Assembly: GCA_000432275.1 (NCBI GenBank)
Contig: HF995323.1
Location: forward strand, 121,957 to 182,357
Source of the DNA: Proteobacteria bacterium CAG:495
GTDB taxonomy: Bacteria > Pseudomonadota > Alphaproteobacteria > RF32 > CAG-239
Direction: 5' to 3'
DNA: 60,401 nucleotides
The first letter of the stretch is position 1, and every line of letters starts with the position of its first letter. The notes beneath the pieces are model-generated. The model saw only the letters and a program-made list of their open reading frames with translations, was not told the DNA's origin and made no database searches. Of this stretch, positions 25,264 through 34,983 are shown in pieces. Both the position numbers and the translations under genes were made by a program.

Positions 25264-26919
25264 TTATTTTCTGAGACGTTTGATGATATCAATCAAATGC
25301 GTCGTCGAACTGTCGTGACGAATGCCCGAAGCATTGCTTTGTAATTCCGGCAAAATGCTTAATGCCATTTGCTTGCCCAACTCAACGCCCATTTGATCAA
25401 AAGAGTCTATATTCCAAATAATGCCCTCAACAAAAACTTTGTGTTCGTACATCGCTATCAACATACCCAGAGCATAAGGGTCTATTTTCTTAAACACGAA
25501 AGTGTTGGAAGGACGATTTCCCGGAAAACTCTTAAACTTTTTCAAAAATTCAGTTTCTTCCTTGCTCTTTCCCGCTTTTCTGAGTTCCTCGGCAGCCTCT
25601 TTTACGGTTTTTCCGCGCATTAGCGCTTCACCTTGAGCCAATACATTCGCTACCAGGATTTCATGATGGTCACCCACTTCATTATGCGAAATGGCAGGAA
25701 TAATAAAGTCGCACGGCACAATGGACGTTCCTTGATGCATCAACTGGAAAAAGGAATGCTGAACATCGGTACCCGGTCCGCCAAACAAAACCGGAGCCGT
25801 ACAATATTTAATATACTCATTGTTGTTGGAAACAAACTTGCCGTTGCTTTCCATGGACAACTGTTGCAAATAAGCCGGAACATACTGCAAATATTGGTCA
25901 TAAGGAATAACGGCAACGCTTTTCATTCCGAAAAAGTTATTGTACCAAATTTCCAATAAGGCCAAAATGACCGGAATATTTTGAGAGAACTCGGTGTTTT
26001 TGAAATGCATATCCATCTCATGCGCACCGTCAAGCATCCGTTCAAAATTGTCCATACCGATAACAATCGCTATTGAAAGGCCGATTGCGGACCACATCGA
26101 ATAGCGGCCGCCGACAAAATCCCAGAATTCAAACATATTTTCAGGATTAATGCCGAATTTTTCAACCTCTTTGACATTGGTTGAAACCGCAACGAAATGT
26201 TTGGCAACCGCATGTTCGCCCAAAGCGTCGACCAGCCATTTGCGGCAGGTTTTGGCATTGGTCAGCGTTTCAATCGTTGTAAAGGTCTTTGATGAAACGA
26301 TAAACAGGGTTGTTTCCGGATCGACTTTGTTCAAAACTTCGCAACAGGCAGTTCCGTCAATGTTGGAAATGAAATAACAGTTAAAGTCTTTTCCCCAATA
26401 TTTGCGCAATGCTTCGGTTGCCATTTTCGGCCCCAAATCAGATCCTCCGATGCCGATGTTTACGATATTCGTCAGCTTCTTGCCGGTCTGCCCCGTAAAC
26501 TCTCCCAACCGCACGGCTTCCGAAAACTTGCGCATTTTAGCCAATACCGTATTGATTTCCGGCATCACGTCCTTGCCGTCGACATAAATCGGTGTATTGC
26601 TGCGGTTACGCAAGGCAACGTGCAGAACCGGGCGATGTTCGGTAATGTTAATTCGTTCGCCGCGAAACACCTCTTCGATTTTCTCATCAAGTTTGCGCTC
26701 TTTGGCCAAAGCCAGCAAATATTTCATGGTACGGTCATTGATACGGTTTTTGGAGTAATCCAGCATTAATCCTTCCAGATTTATGCTGTATCTCTCTGCA
26801 CGCTGCGGATCCTTGCGAAACATATCGCGCATTTCCACTTTGCGCATGCTTTTGTAATGATGCTCCAATCGTTTCCAGGCCCTTGACTTGTTAATTTCTT
26901 TTTTTCCGAACATTTCCAT
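25264..26919 (-). CDS. pgi: Glucose-6-phosphate isomerase
   Basis: This 551-residue enzyme interconverts glucose-6-phosphate and fructose-6-phosphate in the cytoplasm, linking glycolysis with sugar-nucleotide supply. It shows the phosphate-binding NIGIGGSDLGPKMA (about 155-168), VSSKTFTTIET (about 210-220), signature 1 DFVGGRYSMWSAIGL (about 269-283), the HNEVGDHHE loop and signature 2, FDQMGVELGKQMA with the catalytic Lys (about 506-518). Length matches the long bacterial/eukaryotic type. It lies 8 bases after the M16 peptidase gene and is probably cotranscribed. Confidence 0.97.
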   Translation of the reverse strand: MEMFGKKEINKSRAWKRLEHHYKSMRKVEMRDMFRKDPQRAERYSINLEGLMLDYSKNRINDRTMKYLLALAKERKLDEKIEEVFRGERINITEHRPVLHVALRNRSNTPIYVDGKDVMPEINTVLAKMRKFSEAVRLGEFTGQTGKKLTNIVNIGIGGSDLGPKMATEALRKYWGKDFNCYFISNIDGTACCEVLNKVDPETTLFIVSSKTFTTIETLTNAKTCRKWLVDALGEHAVAKHFVAVSTNVKEVEKFGINPENMFEFWDFVGGRYSMWSAIGLSIAIVIGMDNFERMLDGAHEMDMHFKNTEFSQNIPVILALLEIWYNNFFGMKSVAVIPYDQYLQYVPAYLQQLSMESNGKFVSNNNEYIKYCTAPVLFGGPGTDVQHSFFQLMHQGTSIVPCDFIIPAISHNEVGDHHEILVANVLAQGEALMRGKTVKEAAEELRKAGKSKEETEFLKKFKSFPGNRPSNTFVFKKIDPYALGMLIAMYEHKVFVEGIIWNIDSFDQMGVELGKQMALSILPELQSNASGIRHDSSTTHLIDIIKRLRK

Positions 26920-26927
26920 GTTTCTCC

Positions 26928-28349
26928 TTAGTCTCTTCCCTTAAAACTGCCAATGCTCACACTGACCAGCTTATCCTTATTAAAATACTTACGGGCAGCG
27001 TTGTTAACTTGTTCCTGCGTTACCTGCTGCACATAATCGTTTCTTTTTTGCAAAAAATCCAGTCCTAAATTATATTTTTGCATGGCGGTTAAAATGTCCG
27101 CAATGCTCGCAATCGAAGCAAAACGCAAATTATACGAAGCCACCAGATAATCCTTGGCCTGGGCAAGCTCTTCCGCAGAAACGCCGTTCTTGCCGAAATT
27201 CTGCCACTGTTCCGCAAACAGCTCTTCTGCGCGAGCATATTTGTCGGCTGTTGATGAAAAGCTGGCCATAATCACCGGAGCTTTGTCATCCAAAACCAGA
27301 TAGGAATAAACCCCGTAAGTCAGCCCTTCCTTTTCCCTGATGGCTTGAGACAACCGCGAACTCAGTCCGGAACCGCCCAGAATATGGTTGGCCACAAACA
27401 ACGGATAAAAATCCTCATGGTTGCGTCCGACGCCCGCAGCCGCCTTCATCACAATATTCTGTCCCGCCGGCATCTCGATTGTTCTGCTTCTTCCGTTAAA
27501 GTCAAGCTCCGCCTCACGTACAAAATTCACGCGACCGCTCTCTGCCAAAACACCGAACACGCTGTCCAGCATCTGCTCGGCCTCAAACGGGGTAATGTCG
27601 CCGGCTATTCCGACCAAGAGATTTTGCCGGCTGAAATAATCCGCCATAAAAACCTGCAGTTTTCCCTTGTCGACTTTGAGGATGTTTTCCGCAACGCCGA
27701 TGGGGTTGCGTGCATAAGGATGCTTTCCGTACAATTCTTTGGAAAATTCCAGTCCCAGAATGCTGCCCGGATGCTCTTTCTGCCGTTTCAGACTTTCCAG
27801 AAGCTCGGCCTGAACCCGGCGAATGTCATCCGCGTCAAAACGCGGCTCGCTCAAAGCGAGACGCAGCAGCTCATAGGCCTTCTTCTGATTGTCTTTGGTC
27901 GTCAGAAGCGCCCCGCTGAAATCGTCTTTGCCCGCAGAAAAGGAAATCCCTATTGCGTTGCTCTCCATTTCTTCCTTAAAGGCCTGGCTGTCCAAATCTC
28001 CTGCGCCATCCGTCAACAACGAAGCCATCATATTCGCAATCCCCTGTTCATTGGGGTTATCGCTTGCATAACCGGCGTTTTTAAATAAAAAGCTCACGCT
28101 GATAATCGGATTGCTTTTGTCCTCAAGCAAATAAGCCTGTATCCCGTATTTTGGGGAACGGATTTCCTGAACCGGAATAGAAAAACTGCGATTGTTCAAA
28201 ACCGAATTTTCAACCAGCTCCTGAGGATGAAATACCATTTTCTTTTGATAAAAATAGTATAATCCGGCACCGACAAGCAACAATGCCAGCAATACTTTAA
28301 AACCGCAGTTCGAAGATTTGCGACTGTACAACGGACGATGTCCCATCAC
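26928..28349 (-). CDS. M16-family peptidase-like protein lacking the zinc motif
   Basis: This 473-residue protein starts with a short cytoplasmic end and one membrane helix (VLLALLLVGAGLYYFY, about 19-34), followed by an M16-type fold. Matching segments include VSFLFKNAGYASDNPNEQGIA, GKHPYARNPIGV, and FVANHILGGSGLSSRLSQAIREKEGLTYGVYS. The zinc-binding H-x-x-E-H is absent, as is usual for the second subunit of two-gene bacterial M16 pairs. It probably forms a heterodimer with the active subunit encoded just upstream, whose stop overlaps its start by four bases, and degrades peptides in the periplasm. Confidence 0.9.
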   Translation of the reverse strand: MMGHRPLYSRKSSNCGFKVLLALLLVGAGLYYFYQKKMVFHPQELVENSVLNNRSFSIPVQEIRSPKYGIQAYLLEDKSNPIISVSFLFKNAGYASDNPNEQGIANMMASLLTDGAGDLDSQAFKEEMESNAIGISFSAGKDDFSGALLTTKDNQKKAYELLRLALSEPRFDADDIRRVQAELLESLKRQKEHPGSILGLEFSKELYGKHPYARNPIGVAENILKVDKGKLQVFMADYFSRQNLLVGIAGDITPFEAEQMLDSVFGVLAESGRVNFVREAELDFNGRSRTIEMPAGQNIVMKAAAGVGRNHEDFYPLFVANHILGGSGLSSRLSQAIREKEGLTYGVYSYLVLDDKAPVIMASFSSTADKYARAEELFAEQWQNFGKNGVSAEELAQAKDYLVASYNLRFASIASIADILTAMQKYNLGLDFLQKRNDYVQQVTQEQVNNAARKYFNKDKLVSVSIGSFKGRD

Positions 28350-29683
28350 CGGCCTCCTTTCTTTTCCGGACGCAAAATACCGGTAATCTGAGCAGATTCT
28401 TCCGTAAGCTTCTGTGCCGCCTTGCGAACGTCAGCCAGCTTTACGGCTCTGATTTTTTCTTCCTGAGCCTCAATTTCCTGCAACGGCATACCGATAACGG
28501 CCAAAGAACCCGCAATGTTTGCCGCATCATTAGGATTGTCTTTCAAATAAACCAACCCCGCCAGCATTTTCTGCTTAACTTTTTCCAGCTCGGCATTATC
28601 CAGCTGAACCAAAGCTTCTGCCCAGGCTGCGTCAACCGCTTCAAGCAGTTCCTCCGGCGACACCCCTTCTTGCGGAATGGCAGAAATCGTGAAAGTTCCG
28701 TAACTTCTCGCTGCCGGATCATATGCCGTGCCGACCGTCAGCGCCTTGCGGTCCTCAAGAACCAGCTTTTTATAAAGCTTCGAAGTCTCCCCTTCTCCCA
28801 TATAAGCTGACAAGACGCTCAAAGCATAAATATATTCTGGTGCCGTATTATATGACGGAGCCGCAAAATTACGGCTGACGCGAACACCTTTAATCTGAGG
28901 CCTGGACATCTCAATTCTCGAACGCTGGCTTTCTTCAAGCTTCGGCATTTCCAAACGTTCGGGCGTTTCTCTTCTTTTCAGCTTGCCGTAATATTTTTCC
29001 GCCAGCAGTTTTGCCGTTTTAACGTCTATGTCGCCGGATAACACCAAAACGGCATTGTTGGGAGCATAAAATTTGTTATAAAAGGCTTCAACGTCTTCTT
29101 TGGTCAACGCTAAAATTTCTTCCGGCATACCGGTTACCGGACGGGCATACGGATGGTCCAGCCACAGGCTGCGGCGCAAAGCCTCGCCGAAATAAGCCGC
29201 GGGATTGTTGTCAATCCGCTGTTTGCGCTCCTGAAATACAATATCGCGTTCCAAAGCAAAATCTTTGTCGCTGATTTCCAGATTCTGCATCCGGTCAGCT
29301 TCCAAAAACATTGCCAGCTCCAACCGGCTGATGTCCAATCCCTGATGATAGGCCGTCATGTCCGTACTGGTAAAAGCGTTGCTCTCGGCGCCGTTAGCTT
29401 CCATAATTTCATTAAAACGGTTGCCTTTGATTTTTCTGGTGCCGCGAAACATCAAATGCTCAAGCAAATGAGCCTCACCGCCTTTTCCCAACGGTTCGTC
29501 AATGCTTCCGGCCTTATACCAAACCATATGCTTAACTATCGGAGCACGGTGATTGGGTATAACAATCACCCTCAAACCGTTGTCCAGATAAAACTCTTCT
29601 CCATTAAACAACTTTGCTTGCGCGGAATTTCCAAACGCAAGCATCGTCAACAGGAACAATATGTTAATTAACTTCTTTTGCAT
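28346..29683 (-). CDS. Zinc-dependent M16 peptidase (active subunit)
   Basis: This 445-residue protein has a cleavable signal peptide (INILFLLTMLAFGNSAQA) and the M16 zinc site H-L-L-E-H in GEAHLLEHLMFRGT (about 65-78), with the distal glutamate in the ERDIVFQERKQR region (about 143-154). The fold continues with the second half, KGVRVSRNFAAPSY and GEGETSKLYKKLV. Such pitrilysin-like enzymes clear peptides in the periplasm. It is coupled by a four-base overlap to the inactive partner gene. The DUF3035 lipoprotein gene is immediately upstream. Confidence 0.93.
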   Translation of the reverse strand: MQKKLINILFLLTMLAFGNSAQAKLFNGEEFYLDNGLRVIVIPNHRAPIVKHMVWYKAGSIDEPLGKGGEAHLLEHLMFRGTRKIKGNRFNEIMEANGAESNAFTSTDMTAYHQGLDISRLELAMFLEADRMQNLEISDKDFALERDIVFQERKQRIDNNPAAYFGEALRRSLWLDHPYARPVTGMPEEILALTKEDVEAFYNKFYAPNNAVLVLSGDIDVKTAKLLAEKYYGKLKRRETPERLEMPKLEESQRSRIEMSRPQIKGVRVSRNFAAPSYNTAPEYIYALSVLSAYMGEGETSKLYKKLVLEDRKALTVGTAYDPAARSYGTFTISAIPQEGVSPEELLEAVDAAWAEALVQLDNAELEKVKQKMLAGLVYLKDNPNDAANIAGSLAVIGMPLQEIEAQEEKIRAVKLADVRKAAQKLTEESAQITGILRPEKKGGR

Positions 29684-29689
29684 GTATGC

Positions 29690-29947
29690 CTAATTTTTGC
29701 TTTCCAGTTGTGAAATCAAACCTTGTTCCGCTTCCGATAACCCGGCGCTGTTGTCTTCCTCGGGCTGAGGATCGACGACCGGCCTCAAGTCATATTCCGG
29801 CGGCAGTGACAGCGGAGCCCGCGGTACGACCAAAAATTCGTTCGGAGCCTTCTTCGTCAGCCCAAGCTTTTCTTTGGTAGCGGTAGAACATGCTGCCAAA
29901 GCCATACAGGCAGCGCTTAGTCCAAGAATAAACAGTTTATTCATCAC
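29690..29947 (-). CDS. DUF3035 lipoprotein
   Basis: This 85-residue protein has a lipoprotein signal ending in ALAAC (Cys19 becomes lipidated) and then GLTKKAPNEFLVVPRAPLSLPPEYDLRP, the DUF3035 motif found in alphaproteobacteria, where a related outer-membrane lipoprotein (BamF) was described as part of the BAM complex. The assignment to BAM is family inference. It overlaps lspA by four bases; lspA encodes the peptidase that would mature it. Confidence 0.8.
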   Translation of the reverse strand: MMNKLFILGLSAACMALAACSTATKEKLGLTKKAPNEFLVVPRAPLSLPPEYDLRPVVDPQPEEDNSAGLSEAEQGLISQLESKN

Positions 29948-30417
29948 TTCACCTCGTTTTTCTTCACTACATTAAATAAACTCTGCATAATCAATATTGT
30001 AGCCCCGATGCAGATAAAACTGTCGGCAACATTGAAAGCCGGCCAGTGGCTTTCGCCGATGTGAAAGTCCAAAAAGTCAAAAACCGCCCCCAGACGAATA
30101 CGGTCGATAACGTTTCCGACGGCGCCGCCGATAATCATTCCCAGAGCAACCTGTGCCAGCTTGTCCTTTTCCTGATACAGCCAATATACCAAAAACACAA
30201 CTATCACCCCGGCAATAACGGAAAGCAAAATTGCCCCCAAATTGCCGTAATTGTTAAACATTGAAAAACTGACCCCGGTATTCCAGGCGCGAACGACGTT
30301 AAAAAACGGCGCATATACAATCATCGCCTGCTCGCCCAGCAAATGGTTCAAAACCCAGAACTTGCTCAACTGATCGGCTACAATAACGACTGCAGCAATA
30401 ATTAAACCCGATAACAC
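29944..30417 (-). CDS. lspA: Lipoprotein signal peptidase II
   Basis: This 157-residue inner-membrane aspartic protease has four predicted helices and the LspA signatures NHLLGE, FNVVRAWNTGVSFSMF, GNVIDRIRLGAVFDFLDFH (first catalytic Asp) and FNVADSFI (second catalytic Asp). It removes signal peptides from prolipoproteins after lipidation. The window encodes several clients, including the DUF3035, OmpA-like and DUF192 lipoproteins. It heads the minus-strand run toward mutL; a 104-base gap separates it from mgtE. Confidence 0.96.
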   Translation of the reverse strand: MLSGLIIAAVVIVADQLSKFWVLNHLLGEQAMIVYAPFFNVVRAWNTGVSFSMFNNYGNLGAILLSVIAGVIVVFLVYWLYQEKDKLAQVALGMIIGGAVGNVIDRIRLGAVFDFLDFHIGESHWPAFNVADSFICIGATILIMQSLFNVVKKNEVK

Positions 30418-30521
30418 TTAAATTTTCTCCGTATTTATCCAAATTACCTGCATTATAAACCATAATCGGCAAATAAAAAGCCTAATATCGCAGATATACA
30501 GATGTTTTAATCTCTTGCGCC

Positions 30522-31949
30522 TCAAAACAACAGCAGTTTGGCCAGTCCCAAAAAGACAAAGAAACCGCCGGAGTCTGTAATTGCAATCAGGAAAACCCCC
30601 GAAGATATCGCCGGGTCGGCCTTCAGACGGTTAAGCGTCAACGGTACCAAAATTCCGGCCAGACTGGCTATGGTAAGCTCAATAAACATGGCTATGGCAA
30701 TAATGACGCTGATCATAATATACTGTGGAAACAACAGATGGGTAATAAGTCCGATTAGTCCGGCAAACAACATTCCGTTTGTAAAACCGACTAAAAACTC
30801 CTTGACAATCATCCGGATTGTATTGCGGGAAGTCAGCTCCTTGGTTGCCAGTGCACGAACCACCACTGCCAACGTCTGGTTTCCCGTTGTTCCGCCCATT
30901 GAAGCAACAATCGGCATCAACACCGCCAAAACCGAAACCTGGGCTATTACGTCCTGAAAGTTGCGCACCACCGTGGAAGCCACCAGCGTCGCACCCAAAT
31001 TGGTTATCAGCCAGGCCACCCGGGACTTGAAAATCGAAAAAACCGATTTGTATACGTCGCCTTCCTCGGCACCGGACAAGTGCATAATGTCCTCGGAGGC
31101 TTCCTCGTGAATAACATCAACTACGTCGTCAATCAGAATAACACCGACCAAATGTCCTCTGGCGTCAACCACCATAGCCGACATCCAGCCGTATTCTCTG
31201 AACATATGGGCGACTTCCTCCTGATCCGTCATCACGTCAATCGGAACAATTTCGCCGTCCATAACGTCAAATAACTTTTGCGACGGTTTGGCCCGCAGCA
31301 ATTTGTCCAGAGCAATCTGCCCGGTCGGATGAAATTTGTCGTCTGTCAGAAAGATATCGTAAAAATCTTCCGGCAATTCTTCGTTTTTCAACAGATATTC
31401 TTTGGCTTCCTTTACCGTCCACCAGTCCGGCATACTCACAAACTCGCGTGACATGATACGGCCGGCGGAATCCTCGGGATATCCCAAAGAAGACTGAACC
31501 TGATATTTCAGTTCCGGATCGAGCTGCTTGATGATGCTTTCCTGCTCAGCTTCATCCATATGCTCCAAAATTTCGACGACTTCGTCGGAATCCAACTCAT
31601 TGGCAATTTTAACGATTTGCGGCTCGTTCAAACTCTCAATGACCTGTTCCTGAACCACGTCGTTCAGTTCGGGAAAAACGTCCGGATTGATTTTATCGCC
31701 CAGAATTTCAATCAACTGTCTTCGGGAGTTCAGATCCAAAGCCTCAATCAAATCGGCCAGGTCATACTCGGACAACCCTTCGACGATTTTACGAACATGG
31801 ATGTCATCGCCTTCTTTGAGAGCAATGTTGATGGAATCTATCATTTTCGGTCCCAAACCCAGTTGGTAACCGTCGAGACAAGATAAAGTTTTCTTCTTTT
31901 TTTTGAGTTTAGCCTTGGGAAGCAGGTCGCGTTTAAATCTTTTGCTCAT
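30522..31949 (-). CDS. mgtE: Magnesium transporter MgtE
   Basis: This 475-residue protein has the MgtE order: a basic N-terminus (SKRFKRDLLPKAKLKKKKK), a helical N-domain rich in DLIEALD and Leu-Glu repeats (about 35-155), a tandem CBS domain (about 170-285, with SMPDWWTVKEAKEYL and VIPIDVMTDQEEVAHMF) and five helices (about 310-475) that include LMPIVASMGGTTGNQTLAVV, the conserved pore segment. It imports Mg2+ across the inner membrane, gated by Mg2+ bound to the cytoplasmic domains. No M-box riboswitch was noticed upstream. Confidence 0.96.
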   Translation of the reverse strand: MSKRFKRDLLPKAKLKKKKKTLSCLDGYQLGLGPKMIDSINIALKEGDDIHVRKIVEGLSEYDLADLIEALDLNSRRQLIEILGDKINPDVFPELNDVVQEQVIESLNEPQIVKIANELDSDEVVEILEHMDEAEQESIIKQLDPELKYQVQSSLGYPEDSAGRIMSREFVSMPDWWTVKEAKEYLLKNEELPEDFYDIFLTDDKFHPTGQIALDKLLRAKPSQKLFDVMDGEIVPIDVMTDQEEVAHMFREYGWMSAMVVDARGHLVGVILIDDVVDVIHEEASEDIMHLSGAEEGDVYKSVFSIFKSRVAWLITNLGATLVASTVVRNFQDVIAQVSVLAVLMPIVASMGGTTGNQTLAVVVRALATKELTSRNTIRMIVKEFLVGFTNGMLFAGLIGLITHLLFPQYIMISVIIAIAMFIELTIASLAGILVPLTLNRLKADPAISSGVFLIAITDSGGFFVFLGLAKLLLF

Positions 31950-32077
31950 AAATCCCCTCCCTTAATTACCGGCTATTGAGAATGGCTATTCAAATGAATA
32001 GGAATCAGAATATGATATAGTCTAAAATGCCAAGCATCTCCACATACACAAAAAGCTTTATTCGGGCAATTCAAAAG

Positions 32078-32164
32078 TGGTGCGGCCAAAAGGACTTGAA
32101 CCTTCACGGGAGTGCTCCCACAACCACCTCAAGGTTGCGCGTCTACCAATTCCGCCATGGCCGC
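32078..32164 (-). tRNA. tRNA-Leu (anticodon GAG)
   Basis: On the minus strand the 87 bases fold as a class II tRNA. The acceptor is GCGGCCA / TGGCCGC, the anticodon stem CAACC / GGTTG holds the loop TTGAGGT (anticodon GAG), the variable arm is TGGGAGCACTCCCG and the T-arm is AAGGTTCAAGTCCTT. CCA is encoded at 32078-32080. Confidence 0.95.
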
Positions 32165-32270
32165 ATATTGCCAATAAAGCTGTGCTTAGATTTATAGCAC
32201 AATCCAAAAATAATCAAGCATTTTTTTCAGGATTTGTGAAAAAATTTTCCGCTGTCCCGCCGGCTGTCGA

Positions 32271-32296
32271 AAAAAGGCGCTTTGCAACGCCTTTTT
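32271..32296 (-). terminator. Terminator after the DUF502 gene
   Basis: AAAAAGGCG / CGCCTTTTT with an 8-base loop, 14 bases past the stop at 32310. Confidence 0.75.
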
Positions 32297-32309
32297 CATC
32301 CTGTGGACA

Positions 32310-33017
32310 CTATCTTCTTTTGTTCTTTTTCAGCTGATCCGGCTCAACCAAACCGCCGGATATGACAAACTTGATTCCGTCCTCCACTTTCATATCCAGC
32401 TCTATCGTGTCTTCCTTGGGTACAAAAATCAAAAAACCGGAAGTCGGGTTCGGCGTCGTCGGAATAAAAACATTCAGCATCTCACGGTCAAACCTATCCC
32501 TTACCTCGCCTCTGAGCTCTGAACTCACAAAGCCTAAAATCCAGATTCCCTTGCGCGGATACTCCAGCATAACAACCTTGCTAAAAGCTTGTGTTTTACT
32601 TGAGAAAAATGTTTCAAATATTTGTTTTAGAACAGAATATACGCTCGAAACCAAAGGTACTTTATAAACAATCCATTCTCCCAGACGCAGGAAGAAACTG
32701 CCCAAAAACCCAGCGGCAAACATCCCTACCAACGTCAGAGCCACGATTAAAATAACCAAACCCAGCCCCGGAATTGTAAACGGCAGATAATTGTCCAGCT
32801 GATATTGCGGCGGAATAAGCTGATTGACAAAACGGTCAACCCACAGAATAAACTTATATGCCATATAAAAAGTAATCGCGACCGGCGCCGTGACCAAAAT
32901 ACCGGTAAACAGATAAGCGCGAAGCTTTCCGCCCAGTTTCATAAAAACGGCCTTCTCTCGTTCCAAACGAATTCTTTTAATGTTCAGTGCCCGCTTTTTT
33001 ACTTCTTCATCAGCCAT
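32310..33017 (-). CDS. DUF502 membrane protein
   Basis: This 235-residue protein has the two-helix DUF502 pattern: LFTGILVTAPVAITFYMAYK (about 35-54) and GLVILIVALTLVGMFAAGFLG (about 85-105), then KVPLVSSVYSVLKQ (about 118-131) and a C-terminal beta-rich domain with FVSSELRGE and VFIPTTPNPTSGFLIFVP (about 183-200). The family is widespread in proteobacteria and in plants but its role is not established. Here it lies between recJ and tRNA-Leu; the spacing to recJ (54 bases) allows cotranscription. Confidence 0.85.
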   Translation of the reverse strand: MADEEVKKRALNIKRIRLEREKAVFMKLGGKLRAYLFTGILVTAPVAITFYMAYKFILWVDRFVNQLIPPQYQLDNYLPFTIPGLGLVILIVALTLVGMFAAGFLGSFFLRLGEWIVYKVPLVSSVYSVLKQIFETFFSSKTQAFSKVVMLEYPRKGIWILGFVSSELRGEVRDRFDREMLNVFIPTTPNPTSGFLIFVPKEDTIELDMKVEDGIKFVISGGLVEPDQLKKNKRR

Positions 33018-33071
33018 ATTTTTTCCCTTTTGTCCTGTTTATAACCCCACATAAACCGCTTTATCCTGCCA

Positions 33072-34844
33072 TTATGCGCATTTTCTGACGTCGTCGATAA
33101 TAAACTGTACCGAATTTCGCCCGCCCCAGGTATCTTTGCGCAAAACGCCCACAACGTCAAAGGCTTCGCCTCTCGACTTCAGCAGCGCCTGGCCGATTTC
33201 GTTATCGGCGGAGCGGAACGCCATCGCTTTCAGATTTCCGCCGTTGTCTGACGTCAATACACAACGGACATGTCCGACCCCTACCAACCCGGGCTTAACC
33301 ACTTTGACGTTTTTTAACATCAGCTTAGGCTCGCTGTTACCGGCGCCGAACGGTTCCAGCTTTTCCAGACAATCAGCCAGTTCAATGCTTGCTCCCGCCG
33401 CATCCAGGGTCGCATCAATGTCTATCACCGGGGTAATAGCCTCCCCGCCGATTTTATCAACCACATATTTACCGACAAAATCGCGGAATTCCTCAATTTT
33501 ATCTTCATTCAGCGAAAAACCCGCCGCCATGGTATGACCGCCGCCTTTGGTCAGGATTCCTTTTTCCTTGGCGGCAATAATCAAAGCGCCCAAATCGACT
33601 TGAGGAATAGAACGGGCCGAACCTTTGACCTCGTCGCTTTCAATCGACATCACAAAGGACGGAACGTTATAACGCTCTTTAAGCTTGCCCGCCACAATGC
33701 CGATAACGCCCTGATGCCAGTCCCTCCCGTATACGAACGCAATTGGATAAGTCTGTGGCGTTCCCTCCAGCGTTTCTATCGCCGAAAGCATAACATAAGC
33801 CTCAATATCTTTACGCTGAATGTTAAATTCATTAAGCTTATCGGCCATCAGCTCGGCCTGATAGCCGTCTTTGGTACATAACAATTTATGTCCCATATGC
33901 GCTTCGCCCACACGGCCGCAGGCGTTAATACGCGGTCCCAAAACATACCCGAGATGAAAAGCCGACGGTGCGCTGGTAATGCCGGCCTTGTCAATCAAAG
34001 CCGTCAAGCCGAGATTATTCCGGTTGCCCATAATTTTGAGCCCCTGCCGGACATAAGCCCGGTTCAAACCCTTAAGCGGCACCACGTCGCACACGGTTCC
34101 CAATGCCACCAAATCAAGCCACTGCATCAAATTCGGCTCCTGCCGCTCTGCCGTATAAAACGCCGCGGCACGGAGTTCGCGGTTAATTGCGACGATTGTC
34201 ATAAAAACAACTCCGACGGCCGCCATGTAACGCAAATAAGGATAAGTGTTGTCTTCATCCAAACGCTTGGGATTAACCACCGCAAAAATTTTGGGCAGTC
34301 GAACTTCCGCTTCGTGATGGTCAATGACAATAACGTCCATTCCCTGCTCTGCGGCATATTCCAAAACATCGAATGCGGTCGTCCCGCAGTCAACCGTAAT
34401 CAGCAGTTCCGCTCCCTGAGCCTTAAAGTCGTCAACCGCCTGCGTACTGGGCCCGTAGCCTTCATCCCGTTCGGGAATATGAATTTCCGGCATACAGCCA
34501 ACCGATTCCAAAAACAGCTTCAATACTGACGAAGATGTTGCGCCGTCAACGTCATAATCGCCGATAACCGCAACTTTTTGCTGTTTAACAATCGCTTCGG
34601 CAATCCGTTTGGCTGCCTTTTCCATATCCTTCAACACAAACGGATTCGGCATCAGATTTTGAATCTTCGGGTCAATAAAACCGGCCACCTCGTCAACGCT
34701 CACGCCGCGCAACGTCAGTATTCGCGCCACAATATACGGCAGATTGTACTTTTGAACAATCAATTCCGCCGCGCGTTCGTCCGCTTCAGCCGTCTTCCAC
34801 AAATTTCCGCCCAGAGATTTTATATTGTCTGTTTGGTTGTCCAT
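33072..34844 (-). CDS. recJ: Single-stranded-DNA-specific exonuclease RecJ
   Basis: This 590-residue protein has the DHH phosphoesterase motifs VIGDYDVDGATSS (about 93-105), TVDCGTT (about 153-159) and VIDHHEAE (about 176-183). It also has the later PRINACGRVG (DHHA1 lead-in) and the glycine-rich GGGHTMAAGFSL (about 433-444). RecJ degrades single-stranded DNA 5' to 3' with Mn2+ or Mg2+ in RecF-pathway recombination and mismatch repair. A structured terminator-like element lies just upstream of its start. Confidence 0.96.
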   Translation of the reverse strand: MDNQTDNIKSLGGNLWKTAEADERAAELIVQKYNLPYIVARILTLRGVSVDEVAGFIDPKIQNLMPNPFVLKDMEKAAKRIAEAIVKQQKVAVIGDYDVDGATSSSVLKLFLESVGCMPEIHIPERDEGYGPSTQAVDDFKAQGAELLITVDCGTTAFDVLEYAAEQGMDVIVIDHHEAEVRLPKIFAVVNPKRLDEDNTYPYLRYMAAVGVVFMTIVAINRELRAAAFYTAERQEPNLMQWLDLVALGTVCDVVPLKGLNRAYVRQGLKIMGNRNNLGLTALIDKAGITSAPSAFHLGYVLGPRINACGRVGEAHMGHKLLCTKDGYQAELMADKLNEFNIQRKDIEAYVMLSAIETLEGTPQTYPIAFVYGRDWHQGVIGIVAGKLKERYNVPSFVMSIESDEVKGSARSIPQVDLGALIIAAKEKGILTKGGGHTMAAGFSLNEDKIEEFRDFVGKYVVDKIGGEAITPVIDIDATLDAAGASIELADCLEKLEPFGAGNSEPKLMLKNVKVVKPGLVGVGHVRCVLTSDNGGNLKAMAFRSADNEIGQALLKSRGEAFDVVGVLRKDTWGGRNSVQFIIDDVRKCA

Positions 34845-34874
34845 AATTCTCTCTTTTTCTGTTACCTGATATAC

Positions 34875-34948
34875 AAAAAACGCGAAACGTCGAAACCCCG
34901 GTATGCCTCAAGGGCACAGTAAGTCTCAAATACCGCCTCGCGTTTCGA
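34875..34948 (-). terminator. Long nested hairpin ending in six T, between the OmpA-like gene and recJ
   Basis: On the minus strand CGAAACG (34948-34942) can pair with CGTTTCG just before the T-run, enclosing GGTA / TACC and an inner TGCC-CTTGA-GGCA hairpin. A competing inner GTTTCG offers an alternative pairing. It acts at least as a terminator for the OmpA-like gene, but is larger and more structured than needed. Confidence 0.6.
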
Positions 34949-34983
34949 ATTGCCTCATTCAAACCAGACTCAGCACTTTTGGC

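Noticed and set aside
27345..28088. 247-codon plus-strand frame
   Set aside because: Antisense to the M16 peptidase gene, no start signal and no recognisable domain.
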